This document shows, piece after piece, positions 1 through 7,782 of a stretch of DNA of 64,000 nucleotides. The position numbers and the translations under genes are program-made. Source of the DNA: Bin87 sp965204685 (GTDB taxonomy: Bacteria > Chloroflexota > Dehalococcoidia > Lucifugimonadales > UBA3495); NCBI GenBank assembly GCA_965204685.1, contig OZ242004.1, positions 4,211,040 to 4,275,039 of the forward strand, given 5' to 3'. The notes beneath the pieces are model-generated. The model was not told the DNA's origin and ran no database searches. It saw only the letters and a program-made list of their open reading frames with translations. Position 1 is the first letter of the stretch. Each line of letters starts with the position of its first letter.

Positions 1-14
1 ACACCAAGGCCGTC

Positions 15-155
15 ATGATGTACTGCCTGAAGTGCAAGCAGCAGACCGAGACCAAGAACGTGGAAGCCACCACCATGAAGAACGGCTCCCCCGCCACCCG
101 CGGCGTGTGCGCGGTCTGCGACACCCAGAAGTACCGGATCGGAGCGGTGGCATAG
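15..155 (+). CDS. DUF5679-type small zinc-ribbon protein
   Basis: A 46-residue protein if it starts at the first of two tandem ATG codons. It has two CxxC pairs (YCLKC near residue 4 and CAVC near 32) and the line 'MKNGSPATRG', then ends 'KYRIG'. This layout matches the DUF5679 family, whose role is unknown; the paired cysteines suggest zinc binding. The frame is open to the left edge, so the true start could lie outside the window. A clear paralogue lies at 25789-25947, so both accessory regions carry this family. Seen: sequence and cysteines. Inferred: zinc binding. Confidence 0.75.
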   Translation: MMYCLKCKQQTETKNVEATTMKNGSPATRGVCAVCDTQKYRIGAVA

Positions 156-180
156 TCCACCGCCACACGAACCTTTCTTG

Positions 181-216
181 CAAGGCCGCCGGGACCATCG
201 GTTCCCGGCGGCCTTG
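181..216 (+). terminator. Perfect 14-bp stem-loop after the DUF5679 gene
   Basis: CAAGGCCGCCGGGA (181-194) pairs perfectly with 203-216 around an 8-base loop. There is no U-tract after it, so it may be a terminator of unusual form or an mRNA-stabilising hairpin between the zinc-ribbon and STAS genes. Confidence 0.5.
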
Positions 217-261
217 CCGCACAATGAGAGCGCCGAGATCAATTTCCACGGAGGAAACCCC

Positions 262-636
262 ATGCTCTCACAGCCACGATACCAAGGCCCCGCCATGATA
301 ATCGGTTGGACCGGCCGCGTGGACGGCGACAACGCCGACCAGTTCGAAGAACAGCTCACCCAAGCCGCCAGGGGCAAGGGACAGTACGTCGTAGTCGACG
401 GCGACCGCACCGACTACGTCAGCAGCGCCGGCATACGGGCCTTCCTCCTCGTGGCCCAAGACCTCTCCCAGAATGACCAAGTCATGGCGCTCTGCAACCT
501 CACGCCGGACGTGAAGAAGATCTTCACCACCATCGGCTTCGACGAACTCCTGCCCATACACGATTCCATCGAGGAGGCCATCGCGGCGGCGCCTCAAAAC
601 CGCACCAGGAGCGAAACATGGACATCCATTGGCTAG
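262..636 (+). CDS. STAS-domain protein (anti-anti-sigma factor-like)
   Basis: A 124-residue single-domain protein. The centre reads 'VDGDRTDYVSSAGIRAFL', the hallmark of STAS domains in anti-sigma factor antagonists, with the candidate phosphorylation serine at Ser54/Ser55. Such proteins bind partner-switching kinases and release sigma factors or other partners. I chose the ATG at 262 because an ACGGAGGA Shine-Dalgarno sits just upstream and the domain begins soon after; the frame is open further upstream. No partner kinase or sigma factor is seen nearby, so the partner is unknown. The next gene starts inside its last codons, which implies translational coupling. Confidence 0.8.
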   Translation: MLSQPRYQGPAMIIGWTGRVDGDNADQFEEQLTQAARGKGQYVVVDGDRTDYVSSAGIRAFLLVAQDLSQNDQVMALCNLTPDVKKIFTTIGFDELLPIHDSIEEAIAAAPQNRTRSETWTSIG

Positions 637-1274
637 GCCACTCCGCCATACGCCTCCGCCCGGCGGGCAGCACCACCGTACTGCTCATGGATCCCTACGG
701 GCCCAACCTCAACATCAAGCCAGCCGAGCGGTTCAGCGCCGAGCCCGACATAGCCACCTTCAGCAACCCCGGTCCCAACCACAGCAGCCGCGATCTCCTG
801 GCCCGCAACACCCAGATCATCGACACCGCCGGCGAATACGAGCTCAAGGGCATCATGATCCGCGCCGCCATGACCCCACTGGCGCCGGACCAGCCCCGCC
901 GCGAGCGCAACGTCGCCTATTCCGTAAGGACAGACGGCATCACCGTCTGCCATCTGGGCAACATACGCTCTCCCCTGACCGGCTCCCAAGCCGACGTCCT
1001 CGGCCCAGTCGACATAGTGATAGTGCCAGTTCCCGCAGAGGACGGCCCCACCATCCCGGCCCGCCAGATAGTCCGCGCCGCCCAGCAGCTCGAAGCCAAG
1101 ATCATGATCCCGGTCCACGCCGGAACCGACGACCAGATGGAAGCCTTCCTCAAAGAGGCCGGAGCCAAGAACAACGCCGAGCCCGTCCCTCGGCTCAACC
1201 CCACCCGCAACAACCTGCCCGACGCCCTGGAGATCAGGCGGCTTCAACCTCAAGCCTCCTCCAGAAAACGCTGA
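618..1274 (+). CDS. MBL-fold (beta-lactamase superfamily) protein, metal motif degenerate
   Basis: A 218-residue protein starting inside the end of the STAS gene. The N-terminus 'DIHWLGHSAIRLR', the following 'LLMDPYG' and 'TAGEYELKGIMI' are arranged as in small UlaG-like metallo-hydrolases of the MBL fold. The usual HxHxDH metal-binding motif is not present where expected; that segment reads 'TFSNPGPNHSSRD'. A later 'VCHLGNI' and 'IPVHAG' keep other fold elements. It may therefore be a non-catalytic or altered member. Coupling to the STAS gene suggests a joint role. Fold assignment is from motif resemblance; activity is uncertain. Confidence 0.65.
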   Translation: MDIHWLGHSAIRLRPAGSTTVLLMDPYGPNLNIKPAERFSAEPDIATFSNPGPNHSSRDLLARNTQIIDTAGEYELKGIMIRAAMTPLAPDQPRRERNVAYSVRTDGITVCHLGNIRSPLTGSQADVLGPVDIVIVPVPAEDGPTIPARQIVRAAQQLEAKIMIPVHAGTDDQMEAFLKEAGAKNNAEPVPRLNPTRNNLPDALEIRRLQPQASSRKR

Positions 1275-1301
1275 CGCCCACAAGCACGCCCTGAAGACAA
1301 A

Positions 1302-1333
1302 GCCCGGCACTCATCCGCCGGGCCTTACTTTTT
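1302..1333 (+). terminator. Rho-independent terminator after the MBL-fold gene
   Basis: GCCCGGC (1302-1308) pairs with GCCGGGC (1317-1323) and is followed by CTTACTTTTT. It would end the STAS/MBL transcript before the next gene. Confidence 0.8.
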
Positions 1334-1348
1334 CACGGAGAACCCAAC

Positions 1349-2209
1349 ATGCCCGGCAGAGAAAAGTGGACACCCCAACACTGGCGCCGGGGATGCTGGG
1401 TCGAAGCCCATACCCGAAACAACGGCACCAAGGTCAAGCGACACTGGAGAGCCGGCGGCAACGTCAAGGGCCACTACTGCAACCTGCCGCCCCAAAAGGC
1501 AGGTTCCATGCCACGCGGGCCAGCCCACGAAGGGCGCGTCAGACCGAAGGCCACCACCATATCGGCCCACCCGACTCCAGAGAACGCCACCTTAGCCCGG
1601 GCCATGGAACTCACCGGTCTATGGCGCGTAAGCGCCAAGACCGCGCGACACCGCCCCACCGCCCACCTGGCCGCCGTGACATGGACCAACGCCGACGGCT
1701 CGCATCACTCCTGGCCCCAGGAGCCCGGGCCTGAAGGAGACGAGAACGTGATTTCCATCGTCGCCCTCATCGACGTGCGCCAGTCCGGAGAGCTGGAGAC
1801 GGAGCGATACCAGCTACCGACCGACATGTTCCGCACCCCAGACGGACTCCTGATACTCACCCCGTCCGCCAGGGGACACGCCGAGGCGATCAGCAAGGCG
1901 GTCGAGCGTTTCGACACCACCAGCAAGGACCCCACCCAGAAGGCCAGAGATCGCAACCGCCTCCGCACCAAGCTGGAGCGCCACAACCCCGAACGCGCCA
2001 TCGCCAACGCTCTCGAAGAGCTGATCGAACTTGCCGAACCGCCGAATCTGCCCATCACCCACCCCGTAACGGTTCCAGCCGCCGGCGGGCGCTACGTGGT
2101 CACCATAGCTCCCATGCCCGGAGCCCAGGACCGACCAGCGCCACAAACAGACCGCGCCGAGCCAGACCGAACGCCGCCGCCGGCCCAGAACACCGCGCCC
2201 CAACGGTAG
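1349..2209 (+). CDS. Hypothetical protein of the phage-like cluster
   Basis: A 286-residue protein I do not recognise. The ATG at 1349 follows a GGAG about ten bases upstream and directly follows the terminator of the previous unit. The N-terminal 45 residues are rich in Trp, Arg, His and Cys ('KWTPQHWRRGCWVEAH', 'VKRHWRAGG'), as in small nucleic-acid or metal-binding segments. The middle (roughly 155-245) is helical and charged, and the last 35 residues are Pro/Gln-rich and probably disordered. Codon bias and spacing match the neighbours, so it is very likely a real gene. Confidence 0.6.
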   Translation: MPGREKWTPQHWRRGCWVEAHTRNNGTKVKRHWRAGGNVKGHYCNLPPQKAGSMPRGPAHEGRVRPKATTISAHPTPENATLARAMELTGLWRVSAKTARHRPTAHLAAVTWTNADGSHHSWPQEPGPEGDENVISIVALIDVRQSGELETERYQLPTDMFRTPDGLLILTPSARGHAEAISKAVERFDTTSKDPTQKARDRNRLRTKLERHNPERAIANALEELIELAEPPNLPITHPVTVPAAGGRYVVTIAPMPGAQDRPAPQTDRAEPDRTPPPAQNTAPQR

Positions 2210-2262
2210 CGCGCCCCAAGTGCCCGGCGCACCAAACGACACACCCGCACAGGAGGTCCCCC

Positions 2263-3120
2263 ATGCTCCACGAAATCATCGCCACGACACTCACGATCGT
2301 CGCAGCCGTCATGGCAACAGGAGCCTCGGAAGTTCCGTCCCCCATGCCCCGCCTCATAGTAGAGCCGCAGGAGCCCGGTTCCAACGTGTATCTCGTAAAC
2401 GGCTACCACTGGCACGCCCACCGCGGCATCGGCCTGACCTGGACCGGCGCACGGAGAGTAATCGAGCCCGCCCTGTCCGCCGAAGGAAGCTTCAGCCAGG
2501 TAATACGCATACCCCGAGACCGACACCCCCGCCGCGTAACCATCACAGCCCGGCAACTGTCGCAACAGATAACCGAGGAGATAACCGTTCCCGGACGCAA
2601 CGTCTCACAAGAATGGCGACCAGCACGCCGGCAGACTCGTCGAGGAGGCTTCGTCCTGATCGAGGGCTGGTCATGGCCTCCACGCCACGAGGTAACCATC
2701 ATATCCAAAACCAGCGAAGGCAACGTCACGACCACAGCCTTCACCAACGACAGCGGGGGGTTTCACGCCCTGACCCCGGTCCCGACCAGCGCCGACCACG
2801 CGCAGGACGTGATCATCAACGTTACAGGAGACACGACCAACCGGCGCCAGATCATAGACCTGCCAACTCCGGCCTTCACCTACGATCGCTATGAACGGCA
2901 GGAATGGGGCATTACCGCAACGGTTGCGCACATGATCCCCAACGCGGAGGCCGTCATCATCGTCGACGGCGAGGAGGTAGGCAGAACAGTGACCGATCCC
3001 TTCGGATTCGCCGACGTCCACCTGCCCTACCTTGACGAAGGATTACACACCCTCACCGTGCGCGTCTACCACGACGAGGCATCCACCGAACTCTGGGCGT
3101 ACTACCCGGAGCTGCACTGA
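2263..3120 (+). CDS. Predicted secreted or membrane-tethered beta-rich protein, unknown
   Basis: A 285-residue protein with an AGGAGG Shine-Dalgarno upstream of the ATG. Residues 1-22 form a hydrophobic N-terminal segment (IIATTLTIVAAVMATGAS) that looks like a signal peptide or anchor. The rest alternates short beta-strand-like stretches and contains two similar blocks with Gly-Phe turns ('TNDSGGFHAL' and 'DPFGFADVHLP'), each after a hydrophobic strand, suggesting repeated Ig-like or IPT-like domains that handle adhesion or structure. I cannot name a family. It is co-directional with its neighbours, with a short gap of about 50 bases to the next gene. Confidence 0.6.
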   Translation: MLHEIIATTLTIVAAVMATGASEVPSPMPRLIVEPQEPGSNVYLVNGYHWHAHRGIGLTWTGARRVIEPALSAEGSFSQVIRIPRDRHPRRVTITARQLSQQITEEITVPGRNVSQEWRPARRQTRRGGFVLIEGWSWPPRHEVTIISKTSEGNVTTTAFTNDSGGFHALTPVPTSADHAQDVIINVTGDTTNRRQIIDLPTPAFTYDRYERQEWGITATVAHMIPNAEAVIIVDGEEVGRTVTDPFGFADVHLPYLDEGLHTLTVRVYHDEASTELWAYYPELH

Positions 3121-3171
3121 ACACCAGCATGCCGACCACGTACCGGCAATCACGGCCAGGAGTCCAAAAGC

Positions 3172-4269
3172 ATGAAGACCACGTTCGCCACCAGCCGCGC
3201 CGAACTGGACGCGGCGCTCGCGCAGATGCCCAGAGAAAAAGCCGCCTTCACCTCGATCATGCTCTACCGAGGACACCTCGAAAACGGACAGAACCGAGGG
3301 CCGGTCACCCCCGAGATCGTCTACGCGGTAGCCACGCCGGAGAACGAACACAGCGTCCCTGCCGACGTCATGGAAACCATCCGCGTCCAACTCTGGGAAC
3401 ACGTAACCCAAGGCCAGAACGCCGGCCAAGCCGACCTTTACCTGCCGCAATCCAAGATAAGTTGGGCACAACAGCGCGGGCTCCCCGTACCCGAGCCCAA
3501 GCACCCCCTGGTAAGGCCCATGCACCTCACCCACCTCTGGCTGCCCCCAACCGACCAGCCCCCGCTCATTTCGCGCCAACCCGTCCTGTTGCCCACAGCG
3601 CCGTCAAGCGTGGCCCTGGCCAGATCCCTGCACCGGGAGACCGCATGGACCCCCACGTCAGACCCAGGAGATTGGCCCGACTGCCGACTCTCAGGCGTCC
3701 AGTGGACCGATACCGACGGCCAGATGGGAACCGCCCCGCCCGAGGAGTTCAACGCTGCCCACAGAACCATCCCCTACCGGGTCGAATCCCTCCGACTGCG
3801 GGCGACCATAGGCGACAACGAGGTCACCGTGCCCGCCCATTTCTTCATCGACGACCGTCACCGCCTCACCACGACCGACGCTGCCAGAGGCGAGTTCCAG
3901 ATGATCCTGCAGCACCTCCAGCACGCCGCATCCCTGGCGACCAAGCACGAACCGCCCGGTCCCGACGCCATACTCGCCACCGCGTTGGCCCACACCGCCC
4001 AGCGCGAGGAGGCGTTCCAGCGTTACAACGCCCACATCCGACGCAACTACCTCATAGCGCAGGCGGACATCATAGACCAGCAGGGAGAGGGGGACGCCGA
4101 GCGTGTCCAGGTCATCGAGTACCGGACCGCCGCCGGCGACATGGAGCAAGCCCTGGCCGAGCTCAAGGAGATCGCCGACTCGATAGAGGACGACCACGAC
4201 CCGGACGAAACGCGAGAGGCCCTGCAGGCCTGCTACCAGAAACTCCTCCACGCCTCCGGCCCCCAGTAG
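3172..4269 (+). CDS. Hypothetical protein, 365 aa
   Basis: Starts at an ATG preceded by CCAGGAG. No known family is recognised. Residues 1-110 contain strand-helix segments with 'SIMLYRG'; 110-150 are Pro-rich; residues from about 240 to the end are strongly helical and acidic ('AQREEAFQRYNAHIRRNYLIAQADIIDQQGEG' type composition in pieces), which suggests a coiled-coil or helical-bundle tail. It lies between a secreted protein and a small gene that is coupled to the methyltransferase. The long open frame, good start and matching base use support a true gene; function is unknown. Confidence 0.6.
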   Translation: MKTTFATSRAELDAALAQMPREKAAFTSIMLYRGHLENGQNRGPVTPEIVYAVATPENEHSVPADVMETIRVQLWEHVTQGQNAGQADLYLPQSKISWAQQRGLPVPEPKHPLVRPMHLTHLWLPPTDQPPLISRQPVLLPTAPSSVALARSLHRETAWTPTSDPGDWPDCRLSGVQWTDTDGQMGTAPPEEFNAAHRTIPYRVESLRLRATIGDNEVTVPAHFFIDDRHRLTTTDAARGEFQMILQHLQHAASLATKHEPPGPDAILATALAHTAQREEAFQRYNAHIRRNYLIAQADIIDQQGEGDAERVQVIEYRTAAGDMEQALAELKEIADSIEDDHDPDETREALQACYQKLLHASGPQ

Positions 4270-4320
4270 TCCTCGCAGTCCGTACAATCTTGGCCGAACT
4301 CAACACGGAGGTGAACATCC

Positions 4321-4824
4321 ATGCCGCAACCACCGTCACGCAGTCTCCCCGAGGCCATAGCCGCCGCCGTGGACGCAGACGATCCTTACCCCGAGCTCAG
4401 CGCCTACTGCAACCCCCAATGGTCCCACCCTTCAGGGCGCAACCGTCGCCAGCTCACCCCCGCCACCCTCAAGATCAGGGGAAGAACCGTAGCCGTAGTG
4501 GAAGACATGGGCTACACCCATGCCCGCCTCTACGCCTGGAGGACCCACGGAGACGACGTCCCCCAATCAGGCAACGGCAACTTCACCCAGCCCATAATCG
4601 CCATGACGGAGGCACAGCGCTGGATCGAGCGTCACTTCCAGACCATCGTCAAGGAGGGCCGGCACCTCGCCAAGCACATGGACCGCCCGGGACACGCCTC
4701 CCCGGCCCGTCAGACCTGCCGCGATGGCGCACCTCCCGGCTCACCGAGAAGCTTGATCGAAACCATCGCATTGACCAAGACGTCACTCACCGCCCTCAAG
4801 ACGCAGGAGCCACCGCACCGATGA
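4321..4824 (+). CDS. Hypothetical protein upstream of and coupled to the methyltransferase
   Basis: A 167-residue protein with an ACGGAGGTG ribosome site. The central part has 'TLKIRGRTVAVVEDMGYTHA' followed by 'LYAWRTHGDD', and the C-terminus is basic and Pro-rich. I do not recognise a domain. Its stop codon overlaps the ATG of the methyltransferase (ATGA at 4821-4824), so the two proteins are translationally coupled and may act together, for instance as a specificity or accessory factor; that role is only inference from position. Confidence 0.6.
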   Translation: MPQPPSRSLPEAIAAAVDADDPYPELSAYCNPQWSHPSGRNRRQLTPATLKIRGRTVAVVEDMGYTHARLYAWRTHGDDVPQSGNGNFTQPIIAMTEAQRWIERHFQTIVKEGRHLAKHMDRPGHASPARQTCRDGAPPGSPRSLIETIALTKTSLTALKTQEPPHR

Positions 4825-5591
4825 CCGGCAGTCAGGACTGGCTAAACCGAATCCACCGCGGCGATTGTCTGCACCTCATGAGAATCATGCCCAAGGAGAC
4901 CGTCGAACTCATCGTCACGTCTCCCCCGTACAACCTGCGCCTCAGCACCGGCAACGGCATGAAACCCAGCGCCTCCGGCAAGTGGCCCAACGCCGCCCTG
5001 GCACAAGGCTACCCCGACCACGACGACCGCATGCCCCACTCCAAGTACATCGAATGGCAACGGTCCTGCCTGCACGCCATGATGGACCTGCTGCCGGACC
5101 ACGGCGCCATTTACTACGTGCAGAAGTGGCGCGTCCAAGCCGGCAGACTCCAGGACCGCCGCGACATAACCGACGGCTTTCCCGTGAGGCAGATAGTCAT
5201 CTGGGAACGGTCCGGCGGCTTCAACCACAACCCGGGTTACCACATCCCTTCCTACGAGGTCATATACCTCATCGCCAAGCCCGGTTTTCGACTCAATGAA
5301 TACGGCCGCTCTCTAACCGACGTCTGGCACATCGACCAGGACCGGGAGAACGACCACCCGGCGCCGTTCCCCACCGAGCTGGCCCGGCGCGCCATAGCCT
5401 CCACCGACGCGCAGGTGGTGCTCGACCCCTTCTGCGGCTCTGGGACCACGCCCGTCGCCGCCATAGCCGAGGGCCGAGACTGGATAGGCATGGAGAAATC
5501 AGAGGAGTTCTGCCTCAAGGCCGAGCACCGGATACTCCACCACGGCCTCTGGACTCCATCCAACCAGCTGCTGATGCCAATAGACGACTGA
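4821..5591 (+). CDS. DNA methyltransferase, N6_N4_Mtase family, beta-type
   Basis: A 256-residue enzyme. TSPPYN (residues 33-38) is catalytic motif IV and DPFCGSGTT (202-210) is the SAM-binding motif I; motif IV before motif I is the beta order, with the target-recognition part between them. It should transfer a methyl group from S-adenosylmethionine to an exocyclic amine of adenine or cytosine in DNA. I chose the ATG at 4821, which overlaps the previous stop; a much longer reading frame upstream only shadows other genes. No restriction nuclease is adjacent, so it is an orphan enzyme, common in phages and plasmids for protection from host restriction. The methylated base cannot be told from sequence alone. 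Confidence 0.88.
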   Translation: MTGSQDWLNRIHRGDCLHLMRIMPKETVELIVTSPPYNLRLSTGNGMKPSASGKWPNAALAQGYPDHDDRMPHSKYIEWQRSCLHAMMDLLPDHGAIYYVQKWRVQAGRLQDRRDITDGFPVRQIVIWERSGGFNHNPGYHIPSYEVIYLIAKPGFRLNEYGRSLTDVWHIDQDRENDHPAPFPTELARRAIASTDAQVVLDPFCGSGTTPVAAIAEGRDWIGMEKSEEFCLKAEHRILHHGLWTPSNQLLMPIDD

Positions 5592-5655
5592 CGCGGAGCC
5601 AGCCCGAAAGCCAGCCCCGCGTCATCGAAACAGACGGTATCAGCCGGATGGAGGA

Positions 5656-5862
5656 CTAGGCGTCCCCGTCGGCCTCCCCGTCACCGCCATCGGGGGCGTC
5701 CCCCTCGGAGTCTCCAGCGGCTTCCCCTTCCGCGGAGCCGTCCCCCTCGGGACCGGCCTCCCCTTCCGCGGGCGCCGCTTCCTGCTCCTCGCCATCGCCG
5801 TCACCGGGGGAATCCCCGCCGACGGCCGTAGCCAAAGGTCGTTCCAGCGTGTCGTTTGGCAT
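5656..5862 (-). CDS. Small, extremely acidic protein
   Basis: A 68-residue minus-strand protein that is almost all Gly, Asp, Glu, Ala and Pro: about 22 acidic residues against a single basic one after the start. An ideal AGGAGGT Shine-Dalgarno sits six bases before its ATG, which is the main reason to believe it is made. It lies convergent with the methyltransferase and divergent from the GHKL-zincin gene. The sequence is low-complexity and surely disordered. Its charge recalls DNA-mimic or anti-restriction proteins, but no fold or motif supports that, so the idea stays speculative. Confidence 0.6.
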   Translation of the reverse strand: MPNDTLERPLATAVGGDSPGDGDGEEQEAAPAEGEAGPEGDGSAEGEAAGDSEGDAPDGGDGEADGDA

Positions 5863-6061
5863 GTTTACCTCCTGCGATGCAGTGGTTGAGAATATTCCGC
5901 CGTCCGGCCTTTCCCGGACGTGCGACAACCCACAATGTAGGGAAACTGCCCGGCGCGCCCACAAGCCCTCATTTCGACCGACGCGTCGACACCGACCCTT
6001 TCCCGCCCCAAACCGCCCAAACGACAACAAAGGCCGTCTCAGCGCGCCCAAGGAGCCTCAA

Positions 6062-7510
6062 ATGACCAAGTCAGGACAATACACCGCGCCCAGCAGGTTC
6101 GAGGTCTCCCACCAAGGCATGGCCGAGCTGAACAGCGGTCGACCGCCGTGGTCACTGGTCAAGGAGCTTGTTCAGAACGCCTGGGACGAGGCGCCCGAAG
6201 CCACCCTCTGCACCGTCTCCATCAAGCCGCACCCCAAGGAGAACGCCACCATCCTCACCGTCAAGGACGACGGCCCCGGCTTCGCCGACGTAACCGACGC
6301 CTGGACCCTGATGCGCCATACCCAGAAGCGCACCCGCCCCGACAAGCGCGGCCGTTTCAACCTCGGCGAGAAGGAGCTCATATCCATCGCCCTTGAAGCC
6401 ACCGTCGAGACCGTCGGCCATACCGTCACCTTCCCTAGGCTCGGCGCCAGAACCAACCAACCCAACAACCGCACGCGTGGCACCGTCATCACCGCCGTCA
6501 TGCCGTGGGGAGAGCAGGACCGACAGGAACTGCAGAGGCAACTATCCCGCTTCCGACCCACCGACTGCCGCCTCAAGGTCAACGGCGCCGAGATACCAAG
6601 GCGCGCCCCGTTGGGAATACGCTCCGCCGTTCTCAGAACCGTACTGCAGGAAGGGCCCGACCAGCCGATGCGCGACACCCGCCGACGCACCGACATCCAC
6701 GTCCTCCATCCCCACGACGCCGAGCAAAGATGGCTCTACGAAATGGGCATACCCATCCAGCCCATCGAGACCCAATGGGACGTCGACGTCCAGCAGAAGG
6801 TCCCCATGCCGCCCCAGCGCGACACCGTGAGCGAATCCTACCTGACGGACATCTACGCCGAGGTCCTCAACCAGATGCACCACGACATGGAACCACACTC
6901 CTTCGGAGCCGAATGGGTCAAGCGAGCCCTGCAGGACGACCGGTCCCAGCCGCAATCAGTACGCGCCGTCGTCAACGGACGCTACGGCGAGCAGGTCGTG
7001 CTCGCCAGCCCGGACCGGGACGCCAACCTGCGCGCCACCGAGGCCGGCTACGAGGTGGTCAACCCCAGATCCCTCTCCAGAACGGAACGAGACCGTTTCA
7101 AGGCCGATGCCGGCGTCTCCACCGCCTGGGCTCTGTTCGGAGTTGAACCATCCCAACCCGTCACCGAACCGCCGCTGCCCGGCCCTGAGAGCGACTTCGC
7201 CGAATGGGTCGTGGCCATGGCCGAACGCTGCGGCATCCACGCAACCGTCCTCATGATCCGCGACAACGCTCCCGACCGACTGGCAGACTGCACCGCCGAC
7301 ACGGACCACCCCACCATACGGTTCAACACGCCCATGCTCGGCGACGATTTCTTCCTGCCCCCTTACGGACAGACCCGTCACCTGGCGCTCCTGTACCACG
7401 AACTTGCCCACGCCGCCGCCAGACGCGCCATGGAACACGGACCACGCTGGGGCGAAGCGGTCGCCGAAGTGGCGGCCCAGATAAGCTCGCCGGACATGAT
7501 CGCCCAGTGA
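6062..7510 (+). CDS. GHKL-type ATPase with C-terminal HELAH zincin motif
   Basis: A 482-residue protein. The N-terminal part carries the GHKL ATP-binding fold of Hsp90/MutL/histidine kinases: N-box 'VKELVQNAWDEA' (Asn39), G1 'DDGPGF' (69-74) and 'GRFNLGEKE' (97-105). Near the C-terminus 'LYHELAHAA' (His446-Glu447-His450) is a HExxH zinc-protease signature in a segment that also has 'WGEAVAEVAA'. The ATG at 6062 follows AAGGAG; the frame opens earlier but without domain content. Phage rIIA-type proteins also carry an N-terminal GHKL domain, but I know of no standard family with this pairing. It may be an ATP-regulated protease or a fusion with a degenerate zincin. An IscB element sits right at its stop codon. 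Confidence 0.75.
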   Translation: MTKSGQYTAPSRFEVSHQGMAELNSGRPPWSLVKELVQNAWDEAPEATLCTVSIKPHPKENATILTVKDDGPGFADVTDAWTLMRHTQKRTRPDKRGRFNLGEKELISIALEATVETVGHTVTFPRLGARTNQPNNRTRGTVITAVMPWGEQDRQELQRQLSRFRPTDCRLKVNGAEIPRRAPLGIRSAVLRTVLQEGPDQPMRDTRRRTDIHVLHPHDAEQRWLYEMGIPIQPIETQWDVDVQQKVPMPPQRDTVSESYLTDIYAEVLNQMHHDMEPHSFGAEWVKRALQDDRSQPQSVRAVVNGRYGEQVVLASPDRDANLRATEAGYEVVNPRSLSRTERDRFKADAGVSTAWALFGVEPSQPVTEPPLPGPESDFAEWVVAMAERCGIHATVLMIRDNAPDRLADCTADTDHPTIRFNTPMLGDDFFLPPYGQTRHLALLYHELAHAAARRAMEHGPRWGEAVAEVAAQISSPDMIAQ

Positions 7511-7527
7511 GTAGGATTGTTCAAGTA
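7511..7527 (+). repeat. Left terminal inverted repeat of the IscB element
   Basis: GTAGGATTGTTCAAGTA, perfect reverse complement of 9248-9264. It starts right after the TGA stop of the GHKL-zincin gene and the flanking repeat CCAGTGA. Confidence 0.9.
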
Positions 7528-7782
7528 GGCAAAACCGAGAGGAGTCACTGACGATTTTCGTAATGCCCAACGCGAGCAGTCCTATCAGCCTCAGACCGAT
7601 GAAAGGAGCTGCAACAAATCGGACTACGTGCCAACGCGCTGAAAGCACCTCGGGATGATCTCCCAGTCCCCCGCTCTGCAGGTACGCGCTGGCACATTGG
7701 CGAGGGAGCGTCCACGGATCAACACTCCTCACCCCGTGAACATTACAACGGGCTTACCGCCCAATTTCAAGGAAGCCAAGCC
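7528..7782 (+). ncRNA. Presumptive omega RNA (HEARO RNA) of IscB
   Basis: About 255 bases between the left end and the iscB ATG lack a credible reading frame and hold short stable hairpins, such as GGGA/TCCC (7652-7664) and GGGC/GCCC around TTACC (7750-7762), followed by an unpaired stretch running into the iscB start. Known IscB proteins use an RNA encoded directly upstream of their gene, with the guide at its 5' end, and HEARO RNAs sit in this position. The assignment rests on position, length and hairpins; I could not fold it or align it to the family model. The exact 5' end, and hence the guide, is unknown. Confidence 0.7.

Noticed and set aside
3129..4820. Long open frame (564 codons) upstream and in frame with the methyltransferase
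   Set aside because: It is a shadow of the genes at 3172-4269 and 4321-4824, which have better starts and ordinary protein composition. Its own translation is Pro/Arg/His-rich, as usual for an antisense or alternative frame of GC-rich genes.
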